A stretch of 64,000 bases of DNA from Sphagnum magellanicum. Taxonomy: Eukaryota; Streptophyta; Sphagnopsida; Sphagnales; Sphagnaceae. The notes under the pieces are model-generated. The model was not told the origin of the DNA, made no database searches, and saw only the letters and a program-made list of their open reading frames with translations. Location: assembly GCA_021904315.1 (NCBI GenBank), contig CM038911.1, positions 18,139,390 to 18,203,389 on the forward strand. Reading direction: 5' to 3'. Positions 49,953-62,829 of the stretch are shown in pieces. The stretch's first letter is position 1. Every line of letters starts with the position of its first letter. Made by a program: the position numbers and the translations under genes.

Positions 49953-52900
49953 TCATGCAGCAATAGGTGTTTTTGAACCTGTCTTGCCACCCACTTCAGA
50001 AGCATATTGGCGAGCCCATGAATCATAATGTACAATCTCTTCAAGGGATGGTCTCAACACCAGTTCTGCTCTGTGCTTGTCACAAGTCTTCTCGATTACA
50101 CTCACAATGTCCAAGTATCCAATCCTGCAGGGATTCATATGACAGAAATTCAAAACAATAAGCAAGTCTCTAAGATTTCGTTCAGGATTCTGCAACCTGT
50201 CAATCTCTTCTCCAATTTCAGATTTTCATAATGCATTGCCAGACAAATCCTAAATATGATAGAACAAATAATAGATGGCTCACTTGTGGTCAAGGAAAAG
50301 CTCCACAGCCCTTTCATTTGCTGCACTGAGTACTCCAGTCATTGTCCCTCCAGCCCGACCAGCCGCATATGAAAGATTCATTGATGGGTACTTGGCCCGG
50401 TCAGGAACTTTGAATGTCAAGTCCCCCATTCTGAACATCAACAAATACTCAACTACTGTGAGACACGTGCAAGAAAACCATGGAAACATTCTTTCTTGCA
50501 GAAGAGCTCCAACTTCAGAGTCACAAGGAAATAAATGTCACAAAGAAAGATTCTCACAACCGTATACTTGTGGTACTTGGAGAAAACAATAACAAATGGT
50601 TGTAAACTTACTTAGTGAAATTCAAGCGAGGCCATGTAACTTCAGAGCAGTGGATGCGTTCAGGCCATGACATTGTGTACAAAATGGGCAAACGCATGTC
50701 AGGCCAACCAAGTTGGGCAAGCACTGATGAATCCTGTTGCCATGTATAGCCCCAAATTCAGGATACAAGAATAAATGCTGCAAATCTCATTTTTGGATTA
50801 CTTACTTTTGTGAGGATTTGAACTATCTTTCTGCTACATTTTTTAGGTTTTCCAGGTGTGCCATGCTGCATTCTAGACTACACAGATGCTTATGCTGGAT
50901 GGAATGCCTTGGGCTGTTTGAGCTTGTAAGTTTATGCAAGATATTATTGTTGGTTTGTTTGCAGTGGTTTTCCTACTTTAACCAGTGAAAACACGTGTGC
51001 TCCAAGTCTTTAGGCTGTAAAAACAGAATTCAACAATGCTTGATTAATTATCCTCTTGCATATTAGAGAAATGTCCTCCAGCATTTCATCCCATTTGAGA
51101 ATGTCCAGCTATTAGAGAAAACATTTCTCCCACTTCACCATGAAAATAGGCAAGAAAAGAGTGAAAGATAAAATGACTAAAGGACAGAGTGATCTAGGAT
51201 CTGATCAATGCATGAGCAGCAAGCAAGAGGGATGTGCACGTACTGTGTATTTGGAAAAGAAGGGGTTTTTGTACCTGTGTCTCAATCATGGAATGAATGA
51301 TAGATTGAGGATGAATAACAATATCGATGTCATCATAATCCACACCAAAGAGATAATGTGCCTCTATCACCTCCAAACCCTGTCATGAAGAACACTGCTC
51401 TAAGGAACATATAGCAAACACTAACTTCATGGAGACTGGGCCCTGGTTCTACAACTAAAGTGGAGAGAATAAGGAACAAGAATTGCATAACTAGCCCAAT
51501 GTCTGAAACACAAAGAGAAGGAAGAAAAGAGACATCTGACCACAATAAAACCAACCTGCTTGTGTTCAATCAGGAATGACCCTGAATAGATTCCAATTCA
51601 ATTTCATAATGAGAGAGAGAGTGTGTGTACTTTGTTCATAAGTGTGGCAGAGTCTACAGTTATCTTTCTGCCCATGCTCCAGTTTGGGTGCTTCAGAGCA
51701 TCTGCCACTTTGACCTCCTTCAACTTTTCAACCGGCCAATCCCTGGGAGAGATCAAAATGTGTAGTCTTTCAATTGAGAATACCCCCAGGTTATAGAAAA
51801 TGGAACAGACCATTCATAGAGATCTTGTAGATGTCCCTAGAGCTTCCACAAGACTTGAAAGGGAATAATATGCTTGTCAATGTTGCTTTTCAAACCAAGC
51901 TTGCTCTTCAAATGTTGGCATTCATCAGCTTCCTGTCTGGAGAAGATAATTTTCTAATCACACCACATCATTGCAGCAATCTAGTACAGATCTCAGCCCT
52001 GGGGAAGGATCATGAGGAAAGAAAATATCTAAGTACGGTTGCAATCTTGTTTGGAGCTGCTGCAAGGCTCTTGCTGCCAAAAGTTCCAATGGAGCTGTAA
52101 GATGTTGCAAAGTATATATATAGAACAATACTACCAAAAACAAGAACTATGTCCCTGCTGGAGAAATATGGATGCTACGGAGTCCAACCTTGCTAGGCCT
52201 CCTAAGACTGTTCAGCATATGGCTTTGTGATCATTCACCCAAAGGGAGGACAGAGGGATAGAGAGAGGGCCAGACCTGAAAGCACCACCAGAAGCAGTAA
52301 GAATAATGCGCCGTAATCCACCTTCAGGCAGTCCTTGTATACACTATTATGCAGAAAGAAACCAAGGTTAACCACAGGTACAATCTGAACCTTGACATCT
52401 GCTGCAATGGTTCTGGAAAACAGACATGTTGCAGTTTTATCAAGCAAGTCAACAGAGATGGCAGAAAGTGTGCACCTGAAAGATGGCTGAATGCTCAGAG
52501 TCAGCAGGTAAGATCTTGATGCCATGCTTCTTAGCAAGAGGTAGCACATAGGGACCCCCTGCAATTAAGGTCTCCTTGTTTGCAAGGGCTATATCTTTTC
52601 CTGCTTCAATAGCTGCCACAGTAGGCTGCCAGGCATTCCCATCCCTGCCATTAGTACTTCCTCATAGATTCTCCTGGACTTTCCAAGACAAGAGAGGGTG
52701 AGGACTGCTTCTAGGCAAGTGATCGTACCTTAAGGCCAGCACAGCCTACAATGCCTGTGACTACTGTAACAGCCTCAGGATGCCTTGCCACCTGTAGTTC
52801 CAAAAATAACATTTCAGCTCATTGCTCTGCATTTTACAACCAACAAGGACCCATCTAGACAAGCATCTCTTACAAAATTGCACAAAAAGCAAGAACTAGC

Positions 52901-54510
52901 AGCTCACCTCAATTGTGCCTTCTTCACCAACCATGATTTCAGGCTTAGGGTACACATCAGCAATCGCCTCCCTCAACTCAGCTGCCAATGCCTCATTTCT
53001 TATAGCAACCAAACTTGGCTTGAACCTTTTCACCTACAGTAACATACAACATACATATAGGTACAAAACAGTAAGTTTACAAGTTGCAGAGCAAAAGGAT
53101 GATCATACTAAGGAGGAAGAGTATGCAAAAACCCCCAGGCCTTGATTTACATTCCACTGCAAGAGAAGCCCACTACTGCAAGGGCTCCTGCACATCTTCA
53201 CATTAATCTAAGCTTTGGGCCAAGGAAAGGATAAATTTTGCCTCTTTGACCCTTGTCATGAGTAAGGGTGGTGAAAAATACCTGATCAGCTAGTAAGGTG
53301 ACATTGGAACCAGCTGCTAATGCAACCACTTTGAACCTGTCAGGATTTTCTGCCACAATATCAAGTGTCTGTGACCCACAAAACCATGTCAGAGATAGAG
53401 TAATAATGAGGTAAGGAGAAAGATGTATGACATCAATTGCCATGCCAAATTCCTTCAAGGAACACCATAAGATGATCCGATACAAGAAGATCCAATACAG
53501 ATCTTTTTTTGCACAAGCTTGAACCACATGCAGAACACAAACCAAGGATAGTTCTACCTGGGTTCCAATAGAGCCTGTTGAACCAAGTAGAGAAATTGGT
53601 TTGGGGCCATTTCGTTTGACAACCTCTTCTCCAACAGCTCTGCCAGGCCATGCTGGTGGCACACCATTTGAAACCCCACTGCCAGAGCACTGCACAGATG
53701 GAGTGGATTGAGCTTTTGTCTTGAATAATACAGCCCTCTTGCTCTGCCAACCTGAAATGCAACACCATTCAATCCTCAGGCTGATATGTTCACCAAGTCA
53801 TTGAGTTCCATCTTTCTTCCTCCCTCTTTGTCTCCCTTTGTTCTGTAAGAATTCAACCTCTGGAAGCTCCTAACTGTATCTTCATGAGCATCATGGACAT
53901 GTGTAAATCATTAACAAGATTGAGCACCAATGAGGTCATCCTGGCTGTTTCTCTTCTTCTTCAATTCAATTCTGTTTTCCCAGTGTTGTCATCTTCCATG
54001 AAATTTAATAGCAATTCAAGGGATGGATAAGGAAATACCCTGGAGCTTGCAGCCAGCAATGGCAGTCGTGTCAGAGAATCCCAACCCTGTCTCAATCTGC
54101 TCGTAATAAAAAAAATCGCAACACTGCCTTCCATCAGACCACAAAAATTGCAATCAAGGGCAAAATGCTTCTCCATAACCAAAATCTCTGGCTACTCTAC
54201 TTAGTATGTCCTTGATGTTTAAGCATGCAATGTGTTTGCAACCATTGAGGAAAAAAGCCATTTCTGGAATACACATTGTTTTCCGCTCACTGTCGCACCC
54301 GGAAACCTAAAGAAAAACCAAAAAGAAAGAAGAAACCATGATCACAGACATGCAATTGAAGCCAGCCACATGCCTAGAGATCATTGTGTCCTTGACGTGC
54401 AAACAACATCGAAGAAAAGAACACAATTGATGACTCACAGATGCTCCGGAAGAGACAGTGAAAGGTCCCGCCACGTTCAACCCGGCCATAGCTGCCACCT
54501 TCAATGCCAT
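49953..54510 (-). CDS. DXR: 1-deoxy-D-xylulose 5-phosphate reductoisomerase (DXR), 491 aa, 13 exons
   Basis: Exons on the minus strand are 54510-54439, 54096-54039, 53751-53558, 53368-53282, 53033-52908, 52791-52729, 52625-52476, 52343-52276, 51742-51631, 51379-51275, 50733-50612, 50430-50284 and 50124-49953. All have GT-AG borders and phases close perfectly to 491 codons. DXR converts DXP to MEP using NADPH and a divalent metal, the committed step of plastid isoprenoid synthesis. Residues 1 to about 64 look like a plastid transit peptide, followed by the plant-specific PPAWPGRAV (75-83). NADPH binding is shown by GSTGSIGTQ (100-108). Metal and substrate residues are in [12 protein letters not shown] (Asp242, Glu244), with [27 protein letters not shown] and HPQSIIHSM following. 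Length is close to the usual 470-480 plus leader. ATG 54510 is the first in-frame ATG. The two leader exons were placed by phase and composition, so they are less certain than exons 3-13. Confidence 0.95.
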
Positions 54511-54922
54511 GAAGAACTTCAAGAGCCGGCCCCGAATCTACTACTGTGTGTGCTTGCACTTATTTGCACACACAGACTCTGCAAGGGAAGGAGAGAATGG
54601 CGAAGATGAAAGCGACCAAAACAACAGAAGAACAAAAACCCCACTAAATCCCCGACGCGAATCGAGGATATGTACCCCGGCAGAATCCCTCCAACTAATA
54701 GCAGAATAGCTCTAATTATTACGCGGCAAAGACGATTTGCTGATGCAATTGGGGATGCAATTTCATACCATCGCGGCCAAGAAGTCAGCCAACGAGCGAG
54801 CGAGCGAGCGCCCGCGCGCACACCAACGCAGTGGCGCACCTTCGCACGCACCGAGCCTCCGCGAGCGAGGACGACGACGAGGACGCCGCCACCGGTCGCC
54901 CCGTGCAAAGACCCGGCACCCG

Positions 54923-55106
54923 TGACCAGGTCCCATGACCGGTTATGACAGGTGCGTGTGGAATCCGGCCTCAGAATCTGCTGATTCACCCGGTCTCGTG
55001 ACCGGTCATGACACGCCACCGTGGAATCCGGCCTCAGAAATCTGCTCCTTCACCCGGTATCCTCACCGGTCACGACAGAAGAGCGTGGAATCCGGCCTCA
55101 GAATCC
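54923..55106. repeat. GC-rich 63-64-base tandem repeat upstream of DXR, three copies
   Basis: GTGGAATCCGGCCTCAG recurs at 54958, 55021 and 55085. Between copies lie TTCACCCGGT and CCGGTCATGACA-type words, including the palindromic GACCGGTC. It lies about 400-600 bases upstream of the DXR start codon, in its likely promoter region. A GCGAGCGAGC-rich patch is at about 54795-54880. Confidence 0.85.
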
Positions 55107-56202
55107 GACTCTCATTTTGTCGTAGACTACCTAGTAGCGCGACATCGTGGGGCATCTTCATTGGACGGAACTTTGGTGTATCATCCATGAGAAGGCAGCC
55201 TTTAATGCACAATCTTCATCCTTTACGTTACACTCTATCGATGATTTAAGAATAAATCATCCACCCGGAGCGGGGTAGAAAGGGGGCTTTCTGTGAGAGG
55301 GCTAATTTGATGCTGAGTCTCAAGTTAACCGCAAGTTACCAGGGTTACCAGATGGGATGAGATTATTAAGACATGGAAGCCGTCTTCATGGATGAATAAG
55401 TACATATGTATTACCCCTAGCTTTGATTACCGACTAGAGTAGGAATGTGGCAGTCGGTCATTGGCTGCATATATGCTCTACGGCCGCCTCATCATGACGT
55501 GGACGGCTCAGATTTAGCTCTCCTGTCACCATCGCAGTCCAATCGCCGAATCCAACGGCTAGGAACTAATCGGGCAAGTGGCTTTTCGCGCGTGACCTGG
55601 GTTTGGGTACGAAGGTTTAAATGCTGAGTTTAGGCTTTTCTTTTCTTTTATAAAAACTGATTTATTTCTTTTTCCATATTTTTAATTTTTAATTTTAAAA
55701 AAGAATTTTAAAAAATTCGTTGATGAACTTTCCCAAAAGTCAGTAACTTGGATGACATCTTGCTGACTTGGGGATTACAGGGGTTGATGGTTTTTTTAAA
55801 TATATATATATTTATTTATATGTATATTTATTTATTTATATTTTAAAAAGGGGTTACCAGAGACCACAAAGGGTCAAACATGACCAACTGGTAGGCCTGA
55901 GTTCAATTCTAACCGGGGTTATTGTTTCACTTTTGTGAGTTAGGTGGTACCGTGAAACTCCCACAAGGGGACTAAAGCCAAATTTGGCTACAGGTGAAAA
56001 AAATAAATTTAGGAATATATTTATTTGGCGTGTAGAAAACAATTTAGGAACCCTGTTATACCCTATTTTTGGCAACATGCTGGAACCTATTGTCTAAATC
56101 TGGCAATTTTTTCATTAAAAATAAATTCCTCAAAATCCTTTGTCTGAGTTGCAAGGCTTTTTTTCTTTTTTTTGGGGTGATCAGGATGTGAAATATTCTT
56201 TG
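55107..56202. other. Intergenic; faint SINE-like patch
   Basis: No gene seen. At about 55866-55925 GACCAACTGGTAGGCCTGAGTTCAATTCTAAC contains words like Pol III A and B boxes, but no cloverleaf folds from it. The run from 55798 to 55845 is TATATTTATTT-type simple sequence. Confidence 0.4.
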
Positions 56203-56379
56203 GGTACCATGGTTTAAATTCCCAAAAATCCACTTAAATTATTTTAAAATATTACAAATGTCCCATGCTTAGACTAAAATCATCAAATTAAATTAGAATA
56301 AACCAAGGTCTTCAAGTTCAAATATAGCATTTTTGGGGGGCTTAATTTGGCCACTAATAAGAGGCCTCACTCAAAACGG
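56203..56379 (+). repeat. Dispersed repeat, copy B
   Basis: Shares with the minus strand of 38851-38975, in the same order, GGTACCATGGTT, CCCATGCTTAGACTAAA, GTTCAAAT, and GGCCACTAATAAGAGGCCTC followed by ACTCAAAA. Copy B is about 50 bases longer because of AT-rich insertions. Confidence 0.7.
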
Positions 56380-56385
56380 TAAATG

Positions 56386-56612
56386 TATAGGCCATGCCCT
56401 ATTGAATAAAATAGTGCAAGTGACTTGTGACATTGGTCATATGTGATGTGAAGCATGACATTACATTCATGAGTCTTTTTCCTCTCGTGTATTAAAATAT
56501 AATACAATGTGTGAAATCAACACATAGGACTTGCCTTGTTGAATAAATGCATGAAATGACTTGTGACATTTTGGTCATATGTGATGTGAGACATGACATT
56601 ATGGTCATGATT
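56386..56612. repeat. Direct duplication, about 90-base units offset by 135 bases
   Basis: Units 56386-56473 and 56521-56612 share TTGAATAAA, TGACTTGTGACATT, GGTCATATGTGATGTGA and CATGACATTA. The spacer is unrelated AT-rich sequence. Confidence 0.8.
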
Positions 56613-59600
56613 TATTATTATTATTATGGTGTTTAAAATATATATTTAAATTTTATCTTCTTTTTTTTTTTTGATTTGAAAGTTTAATTTTGCCCACATA
56701 TTTGTTCATTTTGATTATCTTATCATTTCTTGGGCTTTGTGCTTCTTCTTTACACTACCAATGACAATCAATTGATGTAGTAAGGTTAGAACATCAATAT
56801 ATTTTCATTTATTCCTTGAATTCTACAATATCAACACAAAATTTCATATCAATTTTGAGTTTTTTCATGAAATCAAATATTCCAATTCCATTAATTTGAA
56901 GAAATGAAATTCCACCTTCACCTATGGAAAACATTTAAAAGAAAATTGTGTACCAATTATACCAAGAAATTCATATCAAACCATATCAATCTCTAAGATT
57001 TAAAGAGGATTAATCTTTTATTCAATGTGATTTTTTGAATTCAAATATGTGTTAATCTCATTTGGGAGGATGAAAACATTAGTTAAACATATTGGGTGTA
57101 GTTTGACAATTTATGATAGTGAATGGCATCCATAATATTTGAAAAAAATCATTAGTTGAAAAACAAGAATTATATAAGCTATATTTGTCAAACACGTTTG
57201 TCAAACAAGCAAAAGGTCACAAATTTTCAATTTCTAATGATCAACACAAGCTTTTGCAATGGCAATGACTTTTGCACAACATGAAAAATACTTCAATAAA
57301 AGGGTTCTCAACAACTTCAAGTTCCAATTTATACAAATAGAGAGACTAGAGCCCCCACAAACATTATGGTCCCTAGAACTTAAGCTTAGCATGTCTATCA
57401 ATTGGCATTTTTTCACATGGAATTGGTATCCAAAAAGATGACTTATGTAACCTAAAGCTACTCTACTTAAACTAGGTCTAATGTACTAAAATTTGTCCAA
57501 GGGTTTTGCATTGGGCTTTTGTATGATGTAATATTTTAAGATTGTTGGAATCCATCACAAGGTTTTAAATAACTTTTGTTTGAAATTTTTTTGTTCAATG
57601 TATTTTTATGAATTGAACTTTTTTTTTTTATTTTAAAATTTTGGTCATGAAAATTAATGTAAAATGCAATGGAATATCAACTATGGCACATACATTAATC
57701 TTGTGTTGTAATATAATGTTCTCTTAATGTTATCATATTACAATTTGAGGAACATAATACAATAATTTGAATATAAAATATATTGGATTATAAAGATCAT
57801 GCCTCAAAAGCAAAAAAAACCATACAATGTTAGTACTCCAAATCAAAGAACACATTAGACAAATTTTTGAATTCCACCTTTTACAAACCAAAAAAAAGAA
57901 AACATCTTTTCTCTTTGCTTCAAAGAGAAAACGAGAAAAAGAACTTGTGATCCATTTTTTCTCCTCTCCAATCTTGCAGATAAAAACAATTTTAAAACTC
58001 ACTTTCAACTCTTGAAAGACCACATAGACAATTGCAAGCTCAACAACAAACCTTTTACAACCCTCCAAGTCACACATAAAGACGAAATGAACAAAAGAGA
58101 CACAAGAAAAAAAGTGTTTCAAAAAAATTAATGTCAAGGAATGTTGGCCCAAATCACTTTTCTTATAGACATTTGTAAATAGTGTACTCATTTAAAAATT
58201 GTTTCAAATCTTTTTAAAATAAGGTTAGATAGTAAAACTAAGGGTTGTACAACACTTGTATACAATATATGATTGTTAGATTCATTACAAATTATTCCAA
58301 ATGCTCCAATTACATATTTGAAATATATCATATAAAAACTGAATATTTTCAATATTAATTTTGACCTCAAGACATGTAAAAGTAAGTGGTGGTTACACTT
58401 GTAGTACATGTTTTTGTGTTAGGACTTGGTCAATTTTTCATGTTGTAAGTCAAGTCATCCACATGGATAAAATTTGGTTTCCTTGGGGCCACACTTGAAA
58501 GGGAATTCATCATATGTGCTTGAAGACTTCACTTGACAACAAAATTAAAAAGGCCCTTTGAAATAATCAAATGTAAAAAATGGGAATGAAAATACAAAAT
58601 TCATTACCTTGCATTGGTTTCAGAGAAATTATTTCAATTGAACTCAATATTTACCAAACAACTTAAAAAGGTTATTTGTTATCATTAACTAATCCATTGC
58701 ATTTTTTATTATTCTTATCCATCACCAAGGTCCATGAGATTTAAGATGTCAAAATGAGGTTCCATTGGTTTTGCAACCCATTTTCACTTTCTATTTTTCC
58801 AATCTATTTTCCTCTTTCATCATCATAGATTTATCTTGCTTTTAATGTCTTATTTTGTGAAGTTTCAACTCTTGTTAAAAGTGTTATCAAAATGTTTTAG
58901 AGCTAGTTTTTGGTTCTTTCAACATTTAGTTAGCCACATACCATAGGCTTCAAAATGTTGATAGTGTCAAAATTGTGCCACAATTGTAATAATGAAAGTG
59001 ACCAATTCAATATCCAAATATATCTTTAGAAAGGAACATTGATGCAATCATTCACCAAGTAGTTAAAGATATTGAACATTCATTGTTTTGATTCTATGAA
59101 AATTTTGATCACATAAGTAATGAAAGAATGATGATTATTCTTTCACAATTTCCTATCTTAAGCAATTGGTTTAATATGGTGGCAAATGAATTAATAGTTT
59201 CAACATGAACAAAGGTGTCATACAATGAAAATTTTCCTTGATGGCAATGCATTGTGATTTAAATTGTGCTCCTTTGATGATTTGACAACATTTCACAAAG
59301 GCATATGCCAACATATAAATATAAAGGAGGACCAAAAGAACCTTTAACAATCTTGGCTTTAACTAGTAGTTTTAAAATGTGTTGCATAGCTTCAAAGAAA
59401 GAGAGTGATTGTTATTAACCATGGATTTTGTTTTACAAAATCCCATAAAGAATATGCTTTGTACATATCATTATATTTCAATGATTTTTTTATCCTAATT
59501 TTTTAGGATACATATTCCATGTTTGCAGTAATTATCAACAAAAATTTGTTTTATAGAATCATAAAGGGAAGAAGGTTTGGCAAATATGAATCAACCTTAT

Positions 59601-62600
59601 GATAAAATATTAAGGAACCCATTAAAATGAACTCAATCCTTGATCAATTTCATTGTACCACATGTATATATGTTTTAAATCTAATGAATCCAATGGGGAG
59701 TGCATGTTTCCATTTCATTTGTTAGTGTATTCAATTAAACATCATATTATGTTTTGACCAAAAAACAAGGGATCATTGTTTGGTTGCAAAAGGATTCCCA
59801 CAACAACAAAAAAAAACCAAGACCACTAATTATTCAACTTGTAATAAAACACAGATTTTAACTATTAGGTTTCATAATATAGAATCCAAAAAATTATATG
59901 CACACAAGAATGACCATCATGAACATTCCTTGACACAAAAATGTTATAAATTAGTCATAAATCACATCAAATACTAACATTCTCATTCATATTATATGTT
60001 TATATTACCACTCTGAATGGCAATATAAACATGGTTGTGGAATGAATCATGAATTCATGATTCATTTCACTTGGAGCATCACAAAACTAGCATATAAAGG
60101 ACTCCTATCTAATCAAAAATCTATATAGGGGAACACAAAAATTGATTTGCAAATTCACACATTGTCTATGCTATTTATCCAAGTGTTTTCAATTAGTTCA
60201 ATAGCTAGAATATACAAGCTCAAATTTCCAAAATTTTGTTCTTTGATGTTCTTCTATCCCTCCCCAAATTTTAGTCCCCTCTTCCTTTTAGTTTTCTCCC
60301 ACAAACTAAAATGACTATAATGTGCCCCCAATTAAACATTCAATTCAATTCTCACCCCCCTCCCCCCACCACAACTTTAACCCCTCAATCCTTATATCAA
60401 CTACATCCCATAGCCATAGAAAGGTTTCCTTCACAAATTTGTATTTTGCATGTTGAAATAATTGTCAACCACCAAACATGAATTTTCATTCCCCAAAAGA
60501 ACCTCCATAAGCTTCCAAATGGTTGTAGAATGTAGCAAAAAAATACAATCAATATTGTATGGTAAAGGCACAACCTTAACCCCAGCCTAACAAAATTGCC
60601 AACCTAATTTGGTAGTATGATGTTTTCAAAGTAGTGGATTCAAGGTTAAAAAGGAAACGAAATTTCAAACACCCATCCATTCTATTGATCAAATTATAGA
60701 ATTTGGTATTATATATGTCATACACCTTAACTCTACAAATTTATTAACAAGGAAAAAATCATTCCATTGAGAACCATGAAAACTTACATCTTTGTGTTCA
60801 AAGGCTCAATGAGTTCACAACACCTTTACAAAGCCCACAAATTAAGTTCCTTGGACAATTATCTCCAATGTCATAATAAATAGTGCAAGGCTTGTGATTT
60901 TATCAACAAAATGACTAACAATTGAGTCAATATGGATAGAAGTACCTTTTTCCCATTTCCACATTTCAAGAAATGAAGATTGTAATTGATCAAGTTCAAG
61001 AAACAATGTTAGTCCTTATTCCTCCAACTTCATGTCCAATATGCCCAAAACTGTGATGTATATTAGAAATCAAATTGCATGGCATTTAAAAGTGGTGAAA
61101 TGATTGGAAATTTTATTGTGTTGAATTTCAAAATGCACAAGTGGCCTTTATTTGTTTCTTGAAGAATTGACAAGATTCATTGCAAACCAATCTATTGGCC
61201 AATAAATGAGTAAAGGGTTCCAAAATTTGGAAAGCAATTGGAGCTTCATTTGTTTGACCACTATATATAGATGATATGCAATGTAAAGTATTTCTAGAAT
61301 TAGGTACTAATCATCTAACACAATGGGGATTGACAAATGTAGATTATCAACAATGAGTTTATGAAGTCAAAAATGTGAAAATGAAGTGATTTTGGGGGGT
61401 TTCAATCACTAAAATTTCGAAAAAAAACTAAAATATGTACATCCAAAAATCTTAAAGGATGCTTAAGTTTTTTTTCCTATCATATTTTGTTTGTAGGAAA
61501 AATCGGTTAAATGTTCCTAGGGGTGAAAGCACACTAAGGTGTAACACTTTTAAGCACATGTGAAAGTCCATAATTACTTAAATTAACATTACCTAGGTAG
61601 TGTGAAGGCAAGATACTTTGAATCACACAAGTCATTTTACAAGTAATCATTAAAAATTTATTATGAAAAAAATTTAACCCTAGTTTGCCTTACGAAGCAC
61701 TTAAATTTAAAGATGAACTTCTAAACTATTGCTTTTGTTAAATAAAGGACTTAATAAGGAAAAACCATAATTCAAGGTACATAGGAAAAATTGGTCATTA
61801 AAATCCTTCCAAAAAGTCCTACTTAGTATCAAGCTTACCACATCATATTACCATAAAGTGTTTTACTCACTAGAAAACATTATATTAAGGTGTGTGGAAT
61901 CCATACTCATTGATTATGGATTGTTATAAGTTTTTGGCTATTCCTTTGAAAGTCCATTATGTTATGGCTATTCAAATATTATCCATGAAATTCATACAAT
62001 GTGATTATATTATATATAACATTGTAATGTTGAGTCTTTTATCATTTTAGTCGATTATATTTAATCACATGGCTAATTACAAATCCCAAAATCTTACAAA
62101 AATTTCCTTGTGACAACATTTTATGAATCATGTAGTGTGTTTTCACCCCTAGGGATGATCACCCTTTTGGCTACATTAAAAATTAACATAAAATTCTAAC
62201 ATTGGCCAATTCCTTTGAAGTTTTTCCATGAATAAAAGGCTTTAAAAAAATTAAAAAGAAAAAAGAAACAAAAGATTTTGATTGCAATGAAAGAAATGGA
62301 TGATCAATGGAACAAAACTATTGTACTATCAAGATGGGTCATGTTCCATAATCTTATAGAACAATGTTATTGTTACCATGCACATGTAGAATGGAAGGTA
62401 TGATTATATTGTTTGTTTAGGTTCATATGCATATGTATATACACTAGAAGAAAATTGTCATTTTGTAATTGTTGTATGCAATTGATTTTCAGTTGCATGC
62501 AACACATGCAAAGTTGTTAGACTCCATAGTTACATAAAACAAGTTAGACACAACTAGTAATTGCATATGACAATACGTATGTGGACAATATATATGTTAT

Positions 62601-62647
62601 GAATTTATATTTTATACATGTATATTATTTTACGGGGGTTACCCATT
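56613..62647. other. AT-rich gene desert
   Basis: About 6 kb with no recognisable gene. The longest frame (minus 57733-58191, 152 codons) is Phe/Lys/Cys-rich from AT-rich sequence and shows no domain. No LTR, terminal inverted repeat or transposase could be assigned. Confidence 0.5.
60041..60066. repeat. Perfect 26-base palindrome
   Basis: AATGAATCATGAA at 60041-60053 is followed immediately by its exact reverse complement to 60066, with no spacer. It could extrude as a cruciform, or mark the centre of a small foldback element. Confidence 0.9.
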
Positions 62648-62829
62648 GTGACATGTGTTCATTTACAAAGGTCAATTATATGGTGACACGTGGCATTTAA
62701 ACATAATTTCAATGTTCAATGTTATTAATAAATTAATAAAATTCTAGCCATATAATAAAATGTGAATCAAATTTTGACATGTGTGCATTTGTGAAGGCTA
62801 ATCATGTGGTGACACATGGCAATTTAAAA
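62648..62829. repeat. Direct repeat pair, about 55 bases, 125 bases apart
   Basis: Copies at about 62648-62700 and 62773-62829 share TGACATGTGT, CATTT, GAAGG/CAAAGG, TCAATTATATGGTGACAC-type and TGGCA. The second copy is followed by a TAATTAATTA run and then GTAGGTAGGTAGG words. Confidence 0.75.

Noticed and set aside
55862-55930. tRNA or intact SINE head near GAGTTCAATTCT
   Set aside because: A- and B-box-like words are present but no cloverleaf or second copy was seen. Left only as a faint note.
57733-58191. 152-codon minus-strand ORF
   Set aside because: Phe/Lys/Cys-rich product of AT-rich DNA without domains or supporting exons.
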